From: Diphasiastrum complanatum | Lineage: Eukaryota; Streptophyta; Lycopodiopsida; Lycopodiales; Lycopodiaceae | Assembly: GCA_029204225.1 (NCBI GenBank) | Contig: CM055107.1 | Span: 10,982,892 to 11,046,891, forward strand | Length of the DNA stretch: 64,000 nt | Direction of reading: 5' to 3' | Part shown: piece by piece, positions 1 through 11,009 of the stretch | Layout: each line of letters opens with the position of its first letter | Position numbering within the stretch: the first letter of the stretch is position 1 | The notes under the pieces: model-generated | Seen by the model: only the letters and a program-made list of their open reading frames with translations | Told to the model about the DNA's origin: nothing | The model's database searches: none | Translations under genes and position numbers: made by a program

Positions 1-2
1 TC

Positions 3-92
3 ATTAACACTGATGCGAGTGATACGGCTATTGGAGCTGTTCTCTTACAGGAGGGTCAGCCCGTTGCCTTTGAAAGTAGAAACTACCCGTAG
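3..92 (+). pseudogene. Ty3/gypsy RT-RNase H junction relic
   Basis: The first 90 bases read as the start of the gypsy RNase H domain: an Asp-Ala-Ser-Asp core, then GAVLLQEGQP and VAFESRN, ending at a stop. In the family this segment follows the reverse transcriptase and carries the first RNase H acidic residue. It lies upstream of the gag of the next element, so it is either the tail of a neighbouring copy or a rearranged piece. It is cut by the window edge on one side and by a minisatellite on the other. Confidence 0.75.
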
Positions 93-99
93 GTCAAAT

Positions 100-330
100 A
101 TACTATGCAGTGTCAGCTTTTTTGCATTTTTGCCTGTCAGAAATTGTGTGTAAAAATGCAGTGTCAGCTTTTTCTCATTTTTCGCCTATCAGAAATTACG
201 TGTAAAATTGTAGTGTCGCATTTTTCGCCTGTTAGGAATCACGTGCAAAAATGCAGTGTCATCTTTTTCGCATTTTTTTCCTGTGAGAAATTACGAGTAA
301 AAATGCAGTGTCACATTTTTTGCCTGTGGC
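100..330. repeat. Minisatellite, unit about 50-55 bp, 4-5 copies
   Basis: Successive imperfect units share the core atgcagtgtcagctttttcg, followed by catttttcgcctgtcagaaa and a tacgtgtaaaa tail. A small open frame across it (105-407) only reflects the repeat. Related sequence recurs near 3830-3950, so the unit may belong to the terminal or untranslated part of the adjacent gypsy element. Confidence 0.7.
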
Positions 331-403
331 GGTTTATTAGGCCAATCAGAGCAAGGATCAAGAAGATATCAAGGAAAAACTACCATAAGAGGCCTAAAAT
401 CAC

Positions 404-2206
404 ATGATTGGCCTATCAAATCGATCTGATTCTTTAAGATCCAGATTGCATTCCATTGTACCAGCAAGATCCAACATCCTTGGACCCTACCGCCGAATGA
501 ATCTGAGATTCGGACGATCAATCGCAAGAAGATCAGTAAATCAAGCACAAAACCTTTCTAGAGTAGCAGATGCGCAAATCAAAGCAGAGCCAGAACCAGC
601 ACCAATGGATCCAATGGGTCAACCCGTACCTGTTGCACCATTGCAAGCAGTTCGGAGGGCACCGTGCATGGAAACACCTAAATATGATGGGTCGTCAGAA
701 TCCCATCAGAATCTTCCAGATCTACAAGCAAGCATGCAAAATCTACGGCAAGCGGACACCGACAGAGAAACTGATGCTATTCCCAATGTCTCTGATGGCA
801 GTTGCACAAGATTGGTACTTCAACCTGTCGGAAGAAGAGAAAACCACATGGGAAGCGGTAAAAGCGGCTCTCATCAAGCGCTTTAAACCCAAAAAGTTCC
901 TGGAAGACCCGTTTCTCCTGCTGAGCAAAGTTAAGATGGGAAAAAGAGAAAGGGTCAGAGATTATATCGAGCAGGTCAAACATCTAAGATCCAATGCAAT
1001 GCAGTCCTAACTCTTGATCATGTGGTGATTATGTGGTTCCTCGCGGGGCTACCACGTAGCATCAGAAGAGAGCTAAAACGATGGGAGCAGTACGCTACCT
1101 TGCAAGAAACAATGGAAGATGCCATCAGGGAAGAGGATCAGGGGTCAGACGATGAATATCCAACTGCCTATACTCCAACTCCCTCGGTAGCATCATCATC
1201 ATCCAACACAACCAACCTGTCCATCGAGCTGCTGATGGAACAGATGACAAAGCTACACAAGCAGCAGATGGAACAACTGACGACCCAATTTGATCAGAAA
1301 CTGAAGGCCTTGCAGGGAGTTGTAGCACCAAATCCAAATCAACCGGAGCAGAACCAGCTGCAATATCCCCGTCGAGAAAATTTATGGTGTTTAGTTTGCA
1401 CTCAGAATAATACAACTAATGAGTGTCCAGTCCTAAAGCAAAATCGGAGACTGACACAAAGATTTTGCCATCTGTGTAATGCATCATTGCATGAGACGAC
1501 ATTTTGCCCATTTAACCCCCGGATCATACAACCAAAGAGGAGTCCCTATCAGACTTCTTATTCTTATCATCAAGAGACACCAAATGTGGCACCGAGGTAT
1601 GGCGCGCCAAATAATCAGCAGCACATGGCCTTACCTGCACCACCAGGGCCAGCCAACCAGCAAGTGGCCCATGTGAACTTGACAGCAGTGGAGCACGAAG
1701 TACCAGCACCACCTCAACATGAGCAGCAACAATGGTATGAGCCAGATGAACCCTTTGTAGATCCTGCCATTAACGAATATTATGCAACCTACGCGGCTCA
1801 ACCTCAGCATCAGGGAGGGAGGAATTACGGCTGCTATGGATGCGACGAAGGCCATAGAATTGCGGAATGTCCATACAAGGGACAATACACATTCTTTTGT
1901 CGAGAATGTGGCTATGAAAACTGTTACAAGAATTGTCCATTAAGACCTGGAACGAGTGCACCACTGAACCTAATCACAGTACAACCCAGAGCAGTTCTAG
2001 GAGGGTTGCCACCAGAAAAACAACACCCTCAAGCCCCAGTGCTAACAGTCACGCGAGCACAAAAGTGGAAGGAAGTGGCACCCTCACCACCCCCATCAGT
2101 ATCAGAAGATCAACTCTCGACTGCAGGACCGTATCCAAATGTGAGAGAAGAAGGAAGACAATATCAGAAGATACGCTATTGGGTGCAGAAAGCTCAAGAG
2201 GAATAA
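404..2206 (+). pseudogene. Ty3/gypsy gag with several Cys/His knuckles (broken)
   Basis: The reading frame at 570-1010 carries a retrotransposon gag core: PKYDG-like start, a long amphipathic region, WYFNLSEEEKTTWEAVKAAL, RFKPKKF, and VRDYIEQVKHLR. A stop follows, and the frame continues at 1022-2206 with ITREL-like GLPRSIRREL, a Gln-rich stretch, and at least three Cys-rich clusters: CLVC near residue 122, CHLC near 149, and CYGCDEGHRIAECP plus CRECGYENCYKNCP near 270-305. The tail contains VLTVTRAQKW, typical of the gag-protease linker in plant gypsy elements. Gag packages element RNA into cytoplasmic particles. The stop near 1008 and the lost start make this a pseudogene. Confidence 0.75.
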
Positions 2207-2266
2207 AAAGCTCAAGCAAGAGACAAATTTGCGGAACCTCCTGTTGCTGAAGAACCAGTACCACGA

Positions 2267-2655
2267 GTGGGCTCACCATTGCGAACTGATCAGAACGATC
2301 GGTTGCACCATCATGAACCACCCTTCCGCATGGTGGAGCCCAAGAATTCGCACACTGAAGTGCTCGCAAGTTTGCTAGCAAGCCGTGTTTGTTTATCCCT
2401 TGGAGAATTACTATGGAATGCACCACAAGCCAAGAGCCTCATGGTTGAATGGGCCAAAGCTGAAGCGGAGCCAGTAACACCAGAGCCCATATACTGTGTG
2501 GGCTATGAAGAAACAAGTAATGTCCTCCACATTGCGACATCATGGGAAAGTGAAGAACACAACATCACCCTGCCAATCAAGCACAAGAGATTTGAGGACG
2601 AGGCAGTAGTAGTAGATGGAGGATCAAGTGTAAATTTGACCTCCACAATCAGGAT
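2267..2655 (+). pseudogene. Ty3/gypsy aspartic protease region, truncated
   Basis: The open frame to 2677 reads through SWESEEHNITLPIKHKRFEDEAVVVDGGSSVNL. The Asp-Gly-Gly-Ser-Ser-Val-Asn segment sits where plant gypsy proteases have their D-S/T/G-G catalytic loop. About ten codons later the protease similarity stops and integrase sequence begins in another frame, so the C-terminal half of the protease is missing. Orientation matches the gag upstream. Confidence 0.6.
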
Positions 2656-3228
2656 GCTGGTGGCCAACAATTCATGAAGATATGGATGAATACTTGAAAA
2701 AATGCGATGTGTGCCAAAGAGCAAAGAGGCCGACAAGGCTGAACTATGATCTCTTACATCCAGTCCTAGCTCAAGCACCATTCGGGAAGTGGGGATTGGA
2801 TTATATCAGTCCAATTCACCCTACAGCAAGAAGTACACAAGCCCGATATATTATTGTGGCAACAGACTACCTCACCAAGTGGGTCGAAGCCAAGGCAGTA
2901 CAAACAACTGATGCTCGAGCAACTGCCAAGTTCTTGTATGAGAATATTATTGTACGCTTTGGATGCCCAATGGAGATAGTCAGCGATCGCGGAAGTTATT
3001 TCATCAATGAAACAATCAAGGTCCTATTGGAGGAATTCTCCGTGATCCATAGAACCAATACACCTTATTATCCTTGCGAAAATGGACAGGCCGAATCATC
3101 CAATAAGATCCTGTGTGGCGTACTCACGAAAATAGTCGAAGCTAGCAGATTTGATTGGGAATACAAGTTACATGCTGCTCTGTGGGCATTCAAAACTACT
3201 TACAAGGAAACATTCGAACTCTACTCTA
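2655..3228 (+). pseudogene. Ty3/gypsy integrase, 3' truncated
   Basis: The sequence starts inside the H2C2 zinc-binding domain (WWPTIHEDMDEYLKKCDVCQ), followed by the rve catalytic core: Asp in GLDYISP, Asp in VSDRGSYF, and Glu in GQAESSNK. These three match the D,D,E triad that inserts the element cDNA. HPV/YYP-type motif TPYYPCENGQAE is clear. The frame at 2682-3236 ends where minus-strand copia sequence begins, so the integrase C-terminus and the 3' LTR are gone. The whole RT-RNase H block expected between protease and integrase is absent. Confidence 0.85.
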
Positions 3229-3229
3229 T

Positions 3230-3761
3230 GTCCTAAATATGTGATTCTACTTATAGAGAGCAGATTCGTAGATAAATTTGGTACATACAGGACTTTAGAG
3301 AGTAGCTTAGATTGATCATTTGCAAAGCTTAATCTTACAATGCCTTCACCTTTGATAGCTTGTGTGCTATTGTCACCAAGGTGAACGAACTTTTGGGTAC
3401 TGTAAGGTGTATAGGACTCAAAACAGCCAATGAGGCTAGTCATGTGCTGAGTGACTCCGGAATCCAGGAACCGAAAACTATCCCCAGATGCTTCTTGATG
3501 GTTGGTCATGAAGGCATCATGATCTGCTTCTTGCATAGGTTGTGGAGCTTCTGCAACTGCATTTGCCACTTGATTCGACTGTCCCTTGCTATTGTTCTTC
3601 GCTTGAAGTATTCGGCAGTCTTGAATTTCGTGGTTGTTTCGTTTGCAGTATCTGCAGAACAGCTTCTTCTTTGTTTGCGGATTTGACTGTTCCTTGTGCT
3701 GAGCTGGTTTCTGGTCTGGCTTTGATTGCTTCGGGCCTTTCTTCTTCTTATGCTTTGTCAT
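3230..3761 (-). pseudogene. Ty1/copia gag C-terminus and protease fragment
   Basis: On the minus strand a Lys/Gln-rich segment leads into a CX2CX4HX4C knuckle (CRYCKRNNHEIQDC), then FLDSGVTQHM, the copia protease with Asp-Ser-Gly, then VLYVPNLSTNLLSISRI, which is the conserved end of the copia protease region. The fragment stops abruptly at the gypsy junction near 3230. It resembles the family of the element at 7.2-12.2 kb. Confidence 0.8.
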
Positions 3762-3829
3762 GCTCTTAGGATAAGATTTGCAGGGTGCCTTAGCTTTTAG
3801 AGCACCTTCGACATTCTGTAGGATAGTGT

Positions 3830-3955
3830 CCTCTTTTCACCTATCACCATAACCTGTGTAAAAACACAGTGTTCGCGATTCTTTCGCCCTTTATTCGTCT
3901 GTGCGAATTTGCATGTAAATATGCAGGCTGCGTGACACCGTTAGTAAATATGCAA
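3830..3955. repeat. Diverged copy of the 100-330 minisatellite unit
   Basis: The sequence gtgtaaaaacacagtgttcg, then ttctttcgccc, then atgcaggctgcgtgaca, follows the order and spacing of the units at 100-330. It separates two copia fragments. Confidence 0.4.
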
Positions 3956-3984
3956 CAAGAATGGAGGCAGATTAAAAATGGGAT

Positions 3985-5250
3985 TTAGGAGAGTAGAAGG
4001 AGTAAATCCAACACTACAGCTGCAAAGGAGAGTAGTAATCTGATCGAAGCATGCTTGATAACTAGACTGAAGTTTTCAGAATAGTCCATATCTAGAATCT
4101 GGGAATAGCCTTTGGCAACCAACCTGGATTTGTACCGATTTAGCCTTCCTTCAGCATCATACTTCGCCTTGAATATCCACTTGCATGGAATCAGATTTCT
4201 ATCCTTTGGCAGCTCAATGACTGTCCACGTTTGATTCTCCATCAGAGAATCGAATTCTGTGTCCATTGTTGCTTTCTGTTGTTCAGCATGACGTGTAGAC
4301 ATTGCCTCTGAAATTGTATTTAGTTCCTGCACAAAGTAGCATACTACATCATCCATAATTCTAAATGGAGGCTATATGGGTCGATTTGACCTCCTTGGCT
4401 GAATTTCGACCCTCTGCTGATCAGACTCATTTTCAAAATTAGTATCAACCTCCAGGTTTTTGACCCTAGGGTCAAAATTTGGCTATTCAACCTTTGGATC
4501 AAAATTTTTTGCAGCTTTTCTCTTGAGCTGAAAAATTTGTCCTCCAGAAAAATGACATCTCTGCTCATGAATGTCTTTTCTGTGTCCAGATTGTAGAGCT
4601 TGTATGCTTTGTGATCTGGAGAGTAGCCAATAAAAATCGATCTTCTGTTTGTGTTGTCCAGTTTCTTCTTGAGATCTTCAGGGGTCTGTGCATAAGCAAT
4701 GCATCCAAACACTCTAATTATTTTGAGTGATGGTTTCGATCCTGTCCACATCTCATAAGGTGTCTTGCCATTCAGGGCTTTGGTGATGACTTGATTTTGC
4801 AAATAGGCTGTTGTAGTAACAACTTCTGCCTAGAACTTCTTTGGAAAAGAGGCATGGGCCAACATGCTCTTGTGACACTTTCAATGAGTGTCTGATTCTT
4901 CCTTTCAGCTACACCATTGGACTACGTAGAGCTTTGATTTTTCTTTGGGTCGAATTTTCTGCTGATGTTTTGAACTGTTTGAAGAACTTGAATGTTTCTG
5001 ATTTGTTCTTCGGAAAATAGGTAGCAGTCCTCCGAGAGAAGTCGTCAACGAAGGTTAGGAAATAAAGAGCTACCCTTGTGGAAGCAGTCTGCATCAGGCC
5101 ACAAATGTCACTATGTATAAGATCTAGCAAGCCTTTGGAAGTATGAACTGAGTCATAAATAATAGGACTTCTAGCATGCTTGCTGATTATACAGCTTTCA
5201 CATGGAGAAGTTGGCTTGCTTAAAGAAGTACAATAGAAAAATAACAGCAA
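3985..5250 (-). pseudogene. Ty1/copia integrase to RT fragment
   Basis: Read on the minus strand from 5250 downward: the pre-integrase/integrase start (CESCIISKHARSP, IHSDICG, YFLTFVDDFSRRTATYF), then integrase C-terminal sequence (4344-4802, GCIAYAQTPEDLKKKLD, the PxxxxK motif region), then reverse transcriptase start (3985-4356, PCKWIFKAKYDAEGRLNRYK, ARLVAKGYSQ-type block). There are multiple frameshifts and stops, and the integrase catalytic middle is missing. The order gag/PR at 3.2-3.8 kb downstream of RT shows that two fragments were juxtaposed. It is closely similar to the element at 7.2-12.2 kb. Confidence 0.8.
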
Positions 5251-5300
5251 TAGGACAAATTGCACTCTGATTATTATCAACAATGAGTACAATGGCATGA

Positions 5301-7231
5301 AGTTATAACTTTAGCTTGTTGAGCGTGATAACGCCGATACTGATCAACAAATTATCAGACTCGGAATATCAAAAGAAGTTTTTCTGATGAAGATTCTAAG
5401 TTTGATATACTAAAAATATCTACAACTAAATTTTCTACAGTTATTACAACCGTCTTTATGCCATAAATGCATGGACAAAGTTGGCGGACATCAATGTAAA
5501 GTTGTTGGGTTGGATTTCTAACCGACAATATCGAAAAATTACATAGGGTTGGATTTTATACAAAGGGTCAAGAAATATACACTGGGTCGAAAAATATGCT
5601 GAGGGTTGATTTTTCTGAGGTCGGGAAAATTAGACTCAATCCGATCCAGGGTTGAACACGCCCAGATAATTTAGTGAAGGGTTGGAAAAAATCCGAACTG
5701 ATCCAACCCGACCCAGGGTCAAAAAAATCTCTGTTTTGAACGGCTTTTCAAGATGCTCATTAAAAAAAAGATTTAAGACTGAGCATTGAAATCCAACACA
5801 CCTAGGTATGAAACAAGTGAGAAAGAAGTCAATTTGACAAAAGTTCCAAAGTACGCAGATGCACTCGTGGGCAAACCGACAAGAACATAACAGAAGACAG
5901 AGATGGTAGAATCTATCAAGCCAATGGTACACATAGGGTGAGATTGGAAACGTAAAAAATGGCATTTGAGAATATCAATTTATTGTAAGAATAGAGAGTA
6001 AAGCCATTTCTTAGAGGTGAGCCATCAAAAGTCTTTCTATCCATCGCTGGATAGGAGAAGGTATGAATGTAAGAAACAACAATAATATAGCATTCTGGTT
6101 CATACTCGAACCGAGCATTGTCGTACTCAAAGCAAAGGTATGCTACCTACTGAAACTTCACAAATTAGACAATTTGACACACTCCGTATACTTTATCTAA
6201 AATTTTTTTTTACTCTTAAACGTAGCTATGGACTAAAAAGACTATTTTCTTGTCGTTATGATATAAAGAGATGACCTTTATGAAAAAACAACAATGGTTG
6301 CCTCTCAAGAAGCCTCGTCTACAAACATTCAGGTATGACTTCTCGTTAATTGTTTCGTATGCGACTTTCTACGATGCATGAACAAGAATGGGATACGTAG
6401 TTCTTTATACCTTAACATCTATGTCTCTTAAAAAAAAAAAACCTTTCTCTTTTTAAAAAAAAATGACTTAAAAAAAAGATACTACTTCCCAAAAAGAAAA
6501 TTTGACTAAATGATTCTTAAAGAAATCCTTGTCAAAAACCTAACAGTAGGGACTCCAATATAACGGTCTTAGATAGCATGGAAATGCATAAGGTACGTAG
6601 TTTTTACAAAAGGCTTAGAATGACACGAATATGTCCTAATACCTAGTAAAAACATTGAAAATTTTCTACTCCTAACTAATCATGTCTATCCAAAGCAATG
6701 TCCCTATACCATGGTTGTTATATGATTTCGATATAACAAACATGGCAATACTTAACCCTACCCTAATAAGTGTTACTTTAGACATTTGGTGAGATGCAAC
6801 TGGAAAGCATGGATATGCGCAGGAGTATGGACAGCAGTGCATGACACACCTTGCTTTGTAAGGGTCACTTGGGTTAGCATGGCATGGATTTGCCCTAATA
6901 CCAGCACACGTGTCAACACCAAGTCTTTTGGCTAAGAAAAATGTAAATGGTTAAAACTATTCATACTCTTTTTATAACTAAAAATGAACTGATATGGACC
7001 AACTGCCCGTAAACTGATCAGCGTGGCACTTGCCCTGATATGGTGATATAATGGCTTGGCTTAAACACTGTGTGATTGAGAAGACTGGACTATGTTTTAA
7101 AATGCTATTCAAAGCTGTTAAGTAGCATAACTTGGACATGAATAACAACTGAGCTCAACTATGACACTTGTCTTTCTCACTAAACTAACTTAAGCAGCTG
7201 TGTTTTGTAGATTGGTGGCAGGTATCAGCTG
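5301..7231. other. No gene seen; AT-rich spacer with one LTR relic
   Basis: Nothing codes convincingly here. Bases 5750-5797 (atgctcatt...gactgagcattgaaatccaa) match the outer end of the copia LTR near 7785-7826, so they are an LTR scrap. At 5500-5720 the phrase gggtcgaaaaa or gggttgga recurs loosely. Several A- and T-runs lie at 6420-6480. Confidence 0.5.
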
Positions 7232-7826
7232 TGTCGTAAAATAGATGGGATAGCCGCGAAAGTAGAACAACGGACGGTTGTAGATCAGAAGTGCAACAGT
7301 TACAAACAATAATCAAGATGAATAAGCAGTAGTAATGTTCAATAGAAAAACCAGTAGTTTGGGAAAAATTTACCCGTGATAAAAATCAGAAAGGTGAGTA
7401 TATGGGCGTAAAGCTAAGCGCGATTCAGTGAGGCGCAGATGTTTTAGAGCTTCCGTCTATATAGATAACTAACTAAAAAAATATTTATTTACAAGATATT
7501 TTCAAGTCTTTCAAATCAGTGCTTTTCTACCTATTCAATTAATTACAGCCTCCTTGTAGTTGGTAACCGCCTTTTAAGTAATAAAGACTATGTACAAGTA
7601 GGTGAACTACCATAAAGTCTTGGGTTGACTTTTTCCTGATGATGAAGTCAAATTTGTCAGCTTCGTCAGATTTGTTGGCTTGGTCAAGTTTGTCGGCTGA
7701 GCCAGATTTGTTTGCTTGGTCAGACTTGTCGGCTGAGTCAGATTTGTTGGCTTGGTCAGATTTGTCAGTTTCTCAGGATGCTCATTACTGAATGAATTTG
7801 GTCCTGAGCATAGAAATCCAATGCTC
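7232..7826 (-). repeat. Copia 3' LTR (about 595 bp)
   Basis: It starts TG on the + strand at 7232 and ends next to a purine tract (minus-strand AAGGGGGGAG) at about 7827-7836, right after the RNase H frame. Bases 7640-7775 contain about six alternating copies of ttggtcagatttgtcggct. The exact outer base is uncertain by a few positions. Confidence 0.75.
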
Positions 7827-7843
7827 CCCCCTTAATGTGGATC

Positions 7844-8485
7844 CTAAAAAACTTTGATATTCAAATTTAGCATGTTATTAAATCCGAGATGGTGCTCTTT
7901 TGATAGAGCTTTCGTGAAGTAATATGTTGCCATAAGATTTGTCCTGCAGAAAACCAAGGACACTTCCTTGTCTTGCACTTTTTCTCTAAGATAGTGATAC
8001 CTGATTTTGATATGTTTGTTTCGAGAGTGAAATCTCGGATTTAGAAAGAGTGCAATTGTGCTTTGATTGTCACAATAGATTGTTGTTGGATATGGCTGAG
8101 CAAGGTCGATATTTGCAAGCAGGTTTCTTAGCCAAATTGCCTCCTTGGTAGCATTTGTGGTAGCTATGTATTCTGATTCGGTCAATGATAATGCTAATGA
8201 GGTCTATTTTCGGTTGTTCCATGAGATTGGGCCTTGATTGTATAAGAATACGAATCCAGAAGTTGATCTTTTGGTGTCAATATCTCCTGCCCAATCTACA
8301 TCTGTGTATCCTTCGAGAACATTGGCAGGTTGGCTGCCTCCATAATAGATGCTAAGATGTTTTGTTGCTTGGACATACTCCATGACCTTTATGAGCGCTT
8401 TCCAATGGGTTGAACCTAGGTTCAATAGGAACTGTCTAAGTGATCTTTGAGTATGCAAGGTCTGGTCGAGTGCAGAGCATTGCAT
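7844..8485 (-). pseudogene. Ty1/copia RNase H domain
   Basis: Two minus-strand frames (8485-8204, 8185-7844) give LEGYTDVDWAGDIDTKRST, GFVFLYNQGPISWNN, then ESEYIATTNATKEAIWLRN, IYCDNQSTIALF, and a basic tail ending in FTKALSKE. These are the RNase H acidic positions Asp, Glu and Asp of copia elements. The enzyme removes the RNA strand during cDNA synthesis. A frame break sits at about 8200. Confidence 0.85.
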
Positions 8486-9250
8486 ACATCAGTGAGCTGA
8501 TAATGGAGTGAAATGGATATTGCTTCATTTCCTCCTTTTCTGTCTCGGTTTGAGGGCATTGTTCCTTCGATAATTTCATACCAGGGTCGAGTGGAAAGTA
8601 AGTCGACTTGTAGTTGGTCATTCCATACTTTTCCAGCACATTAGTGAGATATCGTTGTTGATTGATATAACTCTGTTTGCTAGATTCCAAGGCAGTAATG
8701 GGTTGGACCCATATTAGTCATCTTGTACTCTTGTGCTAGCATGCATTTCGTATCCTTCAATATATTCAGATTGTTACTAAAAAGTAGCATATTATCTACA
8801 TAAAGAGTCATGATTATGAAAGAAGAAAAAACAGACTTGAAGTAAACATTCGAGTCTACCGAGTTTGGAATAAAACCATTCTCGATTAGAAATGTATTGA
8901 TTATCTGAAACCAAGCTCTTGGGTGACTGTTTCAGACCATACAGAGTCTTGTAGATTTTGCACACTAGGCGCTCCTTGCCCTTGAGCTTGTATCCCTCTG
9001 TCTACGACATATAGATCTCCTCTTTGATACACCCGTTGAGGAAGACAGTCTGGACATCCATTTGGTGGACTTCGAGATCGGTTGTAGCTGCAAATGAGAG
9101 TAGTAGTCTAATTGAAACATGCTTAATGACAGGGTTGAAGGTCTTCAAATAATCCAGATCTGGAATCTGTGAGAAGTCTTTGGCGACAAGTCTGGCCTTG
9201 TATCGATTTAATCTTCCTTCAACATCAGATTTCAATTTAAATATCCACTT
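8436..9250 (-). pseudogene. Ty1/copia reverse transcriptase, broken
   Basis: The minus frame at 9235-9002 holds LNRYKARLVAKDFSQ, VIKHVSIRLLLSFAA, VHQMDVQTVFLNG, the first RT blocks including the catalytic-palm Asp. The frame at 8690-8436 holds YLTNVLEKYGM, DPGMKLSKEQCP, and SSLMYAMLCTRPDLAYS, the RT C-terminal region. The YVDD-box segment lies in the damaged stretch between them (around 8700-9000). Confidence 0.8.
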
Positions 9251-9340
9251 GCATGGAATCAGATTTCGATCCTTTGGTAGCTCAGTAACAATCCATGTTT
9301 GATTCTCAATGAGAGAATCAAATTAATTGTCCATTGTAGC

Positions 9341-10430
9341 TTAGCACTGGTTAGCATCATATGTCAAAATTTTCTCTGAAATAATGTTTGGTTCATGCAC
9401 AAAGTAGCAGGCTGGATCATCCATGAATCGGGATGGAGGCTGTTTGGATCGGTTCGATCTTCTGGTTTGAACTTCGATCTTCTGATGTGGTTTGACTCTT
9501 CGAGGGTCTGCCTCTTTGTCGAAGTTGATGTCAAGTTGTTGATCAATCATGAGTTTGGAGTTGTCGACTCTAGGATTGGAAATCGATGTAGCTTTTCTCT
9601 TATAGTCAAAGAATTGTTCTTCCATAAAAATGACGTCTCTACTGTTGAACGACTTCTGAGTGTCCAAGTTGTAGAGTTTGTATCCTTTGTGATCTGGGAA
9701 ATAGCCGATGAAAATCGACTTTTTGCTGGTGTCGTCCAGCTTCTTTCTTAGATCAGCAGGGACCTGAGCGTAGGCTATGCATCCAAATATTCGAATATGC
9801 TTGAGTGATGGTTTCGATCTTGTTCACACCTGATAAGGTGTCTTTCCATTCAAGGCCAAGTTTGTGATGGATCAATTTTGTAGATAGGCGGCTTTAGTAA
9901 CAGCTTCTGCCCAGAATTTCTTTGGAAGAGAGGCATGGGCCAGCATGCTCTTGGAACTTTCGATGAGTGTCCAATTCTTCCTTTCAGCTACACCATTGAA
10001 CTGAGGTGAGTAGCTGGTTGTGTATTGTTGATCTATTCCGTTGGCCTTGCAAAACTCCTTGAATTTGGTGGAGATGAATTTTCCCCCTCCATCAGTACAT
10101 AGAGCCTTGATTTTTTCTCTGGGTCTAATTTTCAATAGATGCCTTGAATTGCTTGAAAAACTTGAAAGCTTCAAATTTGTTATTCAGAAAATAAGTAGCA
10201 GTCCTTCAAGAGAAGTCATCAATGAATGTTAGGAAATAGAGGGCTCCCCCTGTGAAAGCAGTCTACATAGGGCCACAAATGTCGCTATGTACAAGATCAA
10301 GAAAACCTTTGGAAGTATGAACTGAATCAGAAATAAAAGGACTTCTAGCATGCTTGCTGATAATACAGCTTTCACATGGAGAAGTTGGTTTGTTGGCAGA
10401 AGGACGATCTTGCACTAGATTCTGAGTCGA
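9341..10430 (-). pseudogene. Ty1/copia integrase, broken
   Basis: Minus-strand blocks in order are CESCIISKHARSP (near 10360), a core piece at 10174-9872 with ALCTDGGGKFISTKF (catalytic Asp), SYSPQFNGVAERKN (catalytic Glu), then the C-terminal linker at 9667-9341. Frameshifts separate the pieces. The equivalent fragment at 3.9-5.3 kb has many of the same phrases. Confidence 0.8.
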
Positions 10431-11009
10431 CATTGCTGAATACTATTGAAGTATAGGAGGCCTAATTTGAAATGCCAAAGCATATCAGTTGATTCAGAAG
10501 TGGATGACTGAAGAGCTTGGCTATTTGTTGGATAGTAGTGACTAAGCTTGTAAAGATAGTCACATCGTCTACCGAAAGCTAAAACTTTCCTAAACTTATC
10601 AAGTATGGTGCAGCCCTCTGTATCGAATTCAACCCTTCAACCTATTTATTGAAAGCAAATTCTTGGTAAGGTTAGGAACATGAAGAACATTGGACAACAA
10701 CTTTACATCACCTTTTTGGAACTCAACTTTGACTGTTCCTTCACCTTCGATAGAATGAGATGAGTTGTCTCCAAGTTACACAACTCTTGAATGGGTGAAT
10801 GGCTTTTAGCAATGGTACCAGTCTCGATGGTGAGTCATATGTTGAGTTGCTCCAGAGTCCAAGTACTAGGAGTCGATATCTTGATGTTCTCCAGCCTTGG
10901 TCATAAAGGTAGCTTCTTATTCCTCTTGTTGTTGGATCGCGTGACTGGTTGTAACATTATTGGCTTGCTGTTGGAACTACTTTTTCTTCTCGTTGTTGTA
11001 CTTTAAAGT
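10431..11009 (-). pseudogene. Degraded copia protease/pre-integrase stretch
   Basis: This lies between the zinc knuckle and the integrase, where protease belongs. Frames are short and interrupted. The minus strand at about 10620-10700 still suggests a VLHVPNLTKNLLS-like segment, the conserved copia protease end. Confidence 0.45.

Noticed and set aside
100-330. CRISPR-like array
   Set aside because: Units are contiguous and imperfect with no unique spacers, and this is a plant nuclear sequence.
9395-9751. Plus-strand 118-codon frame
   Set aside because: It is the antisense shadow of the copia integrase-RT linker.
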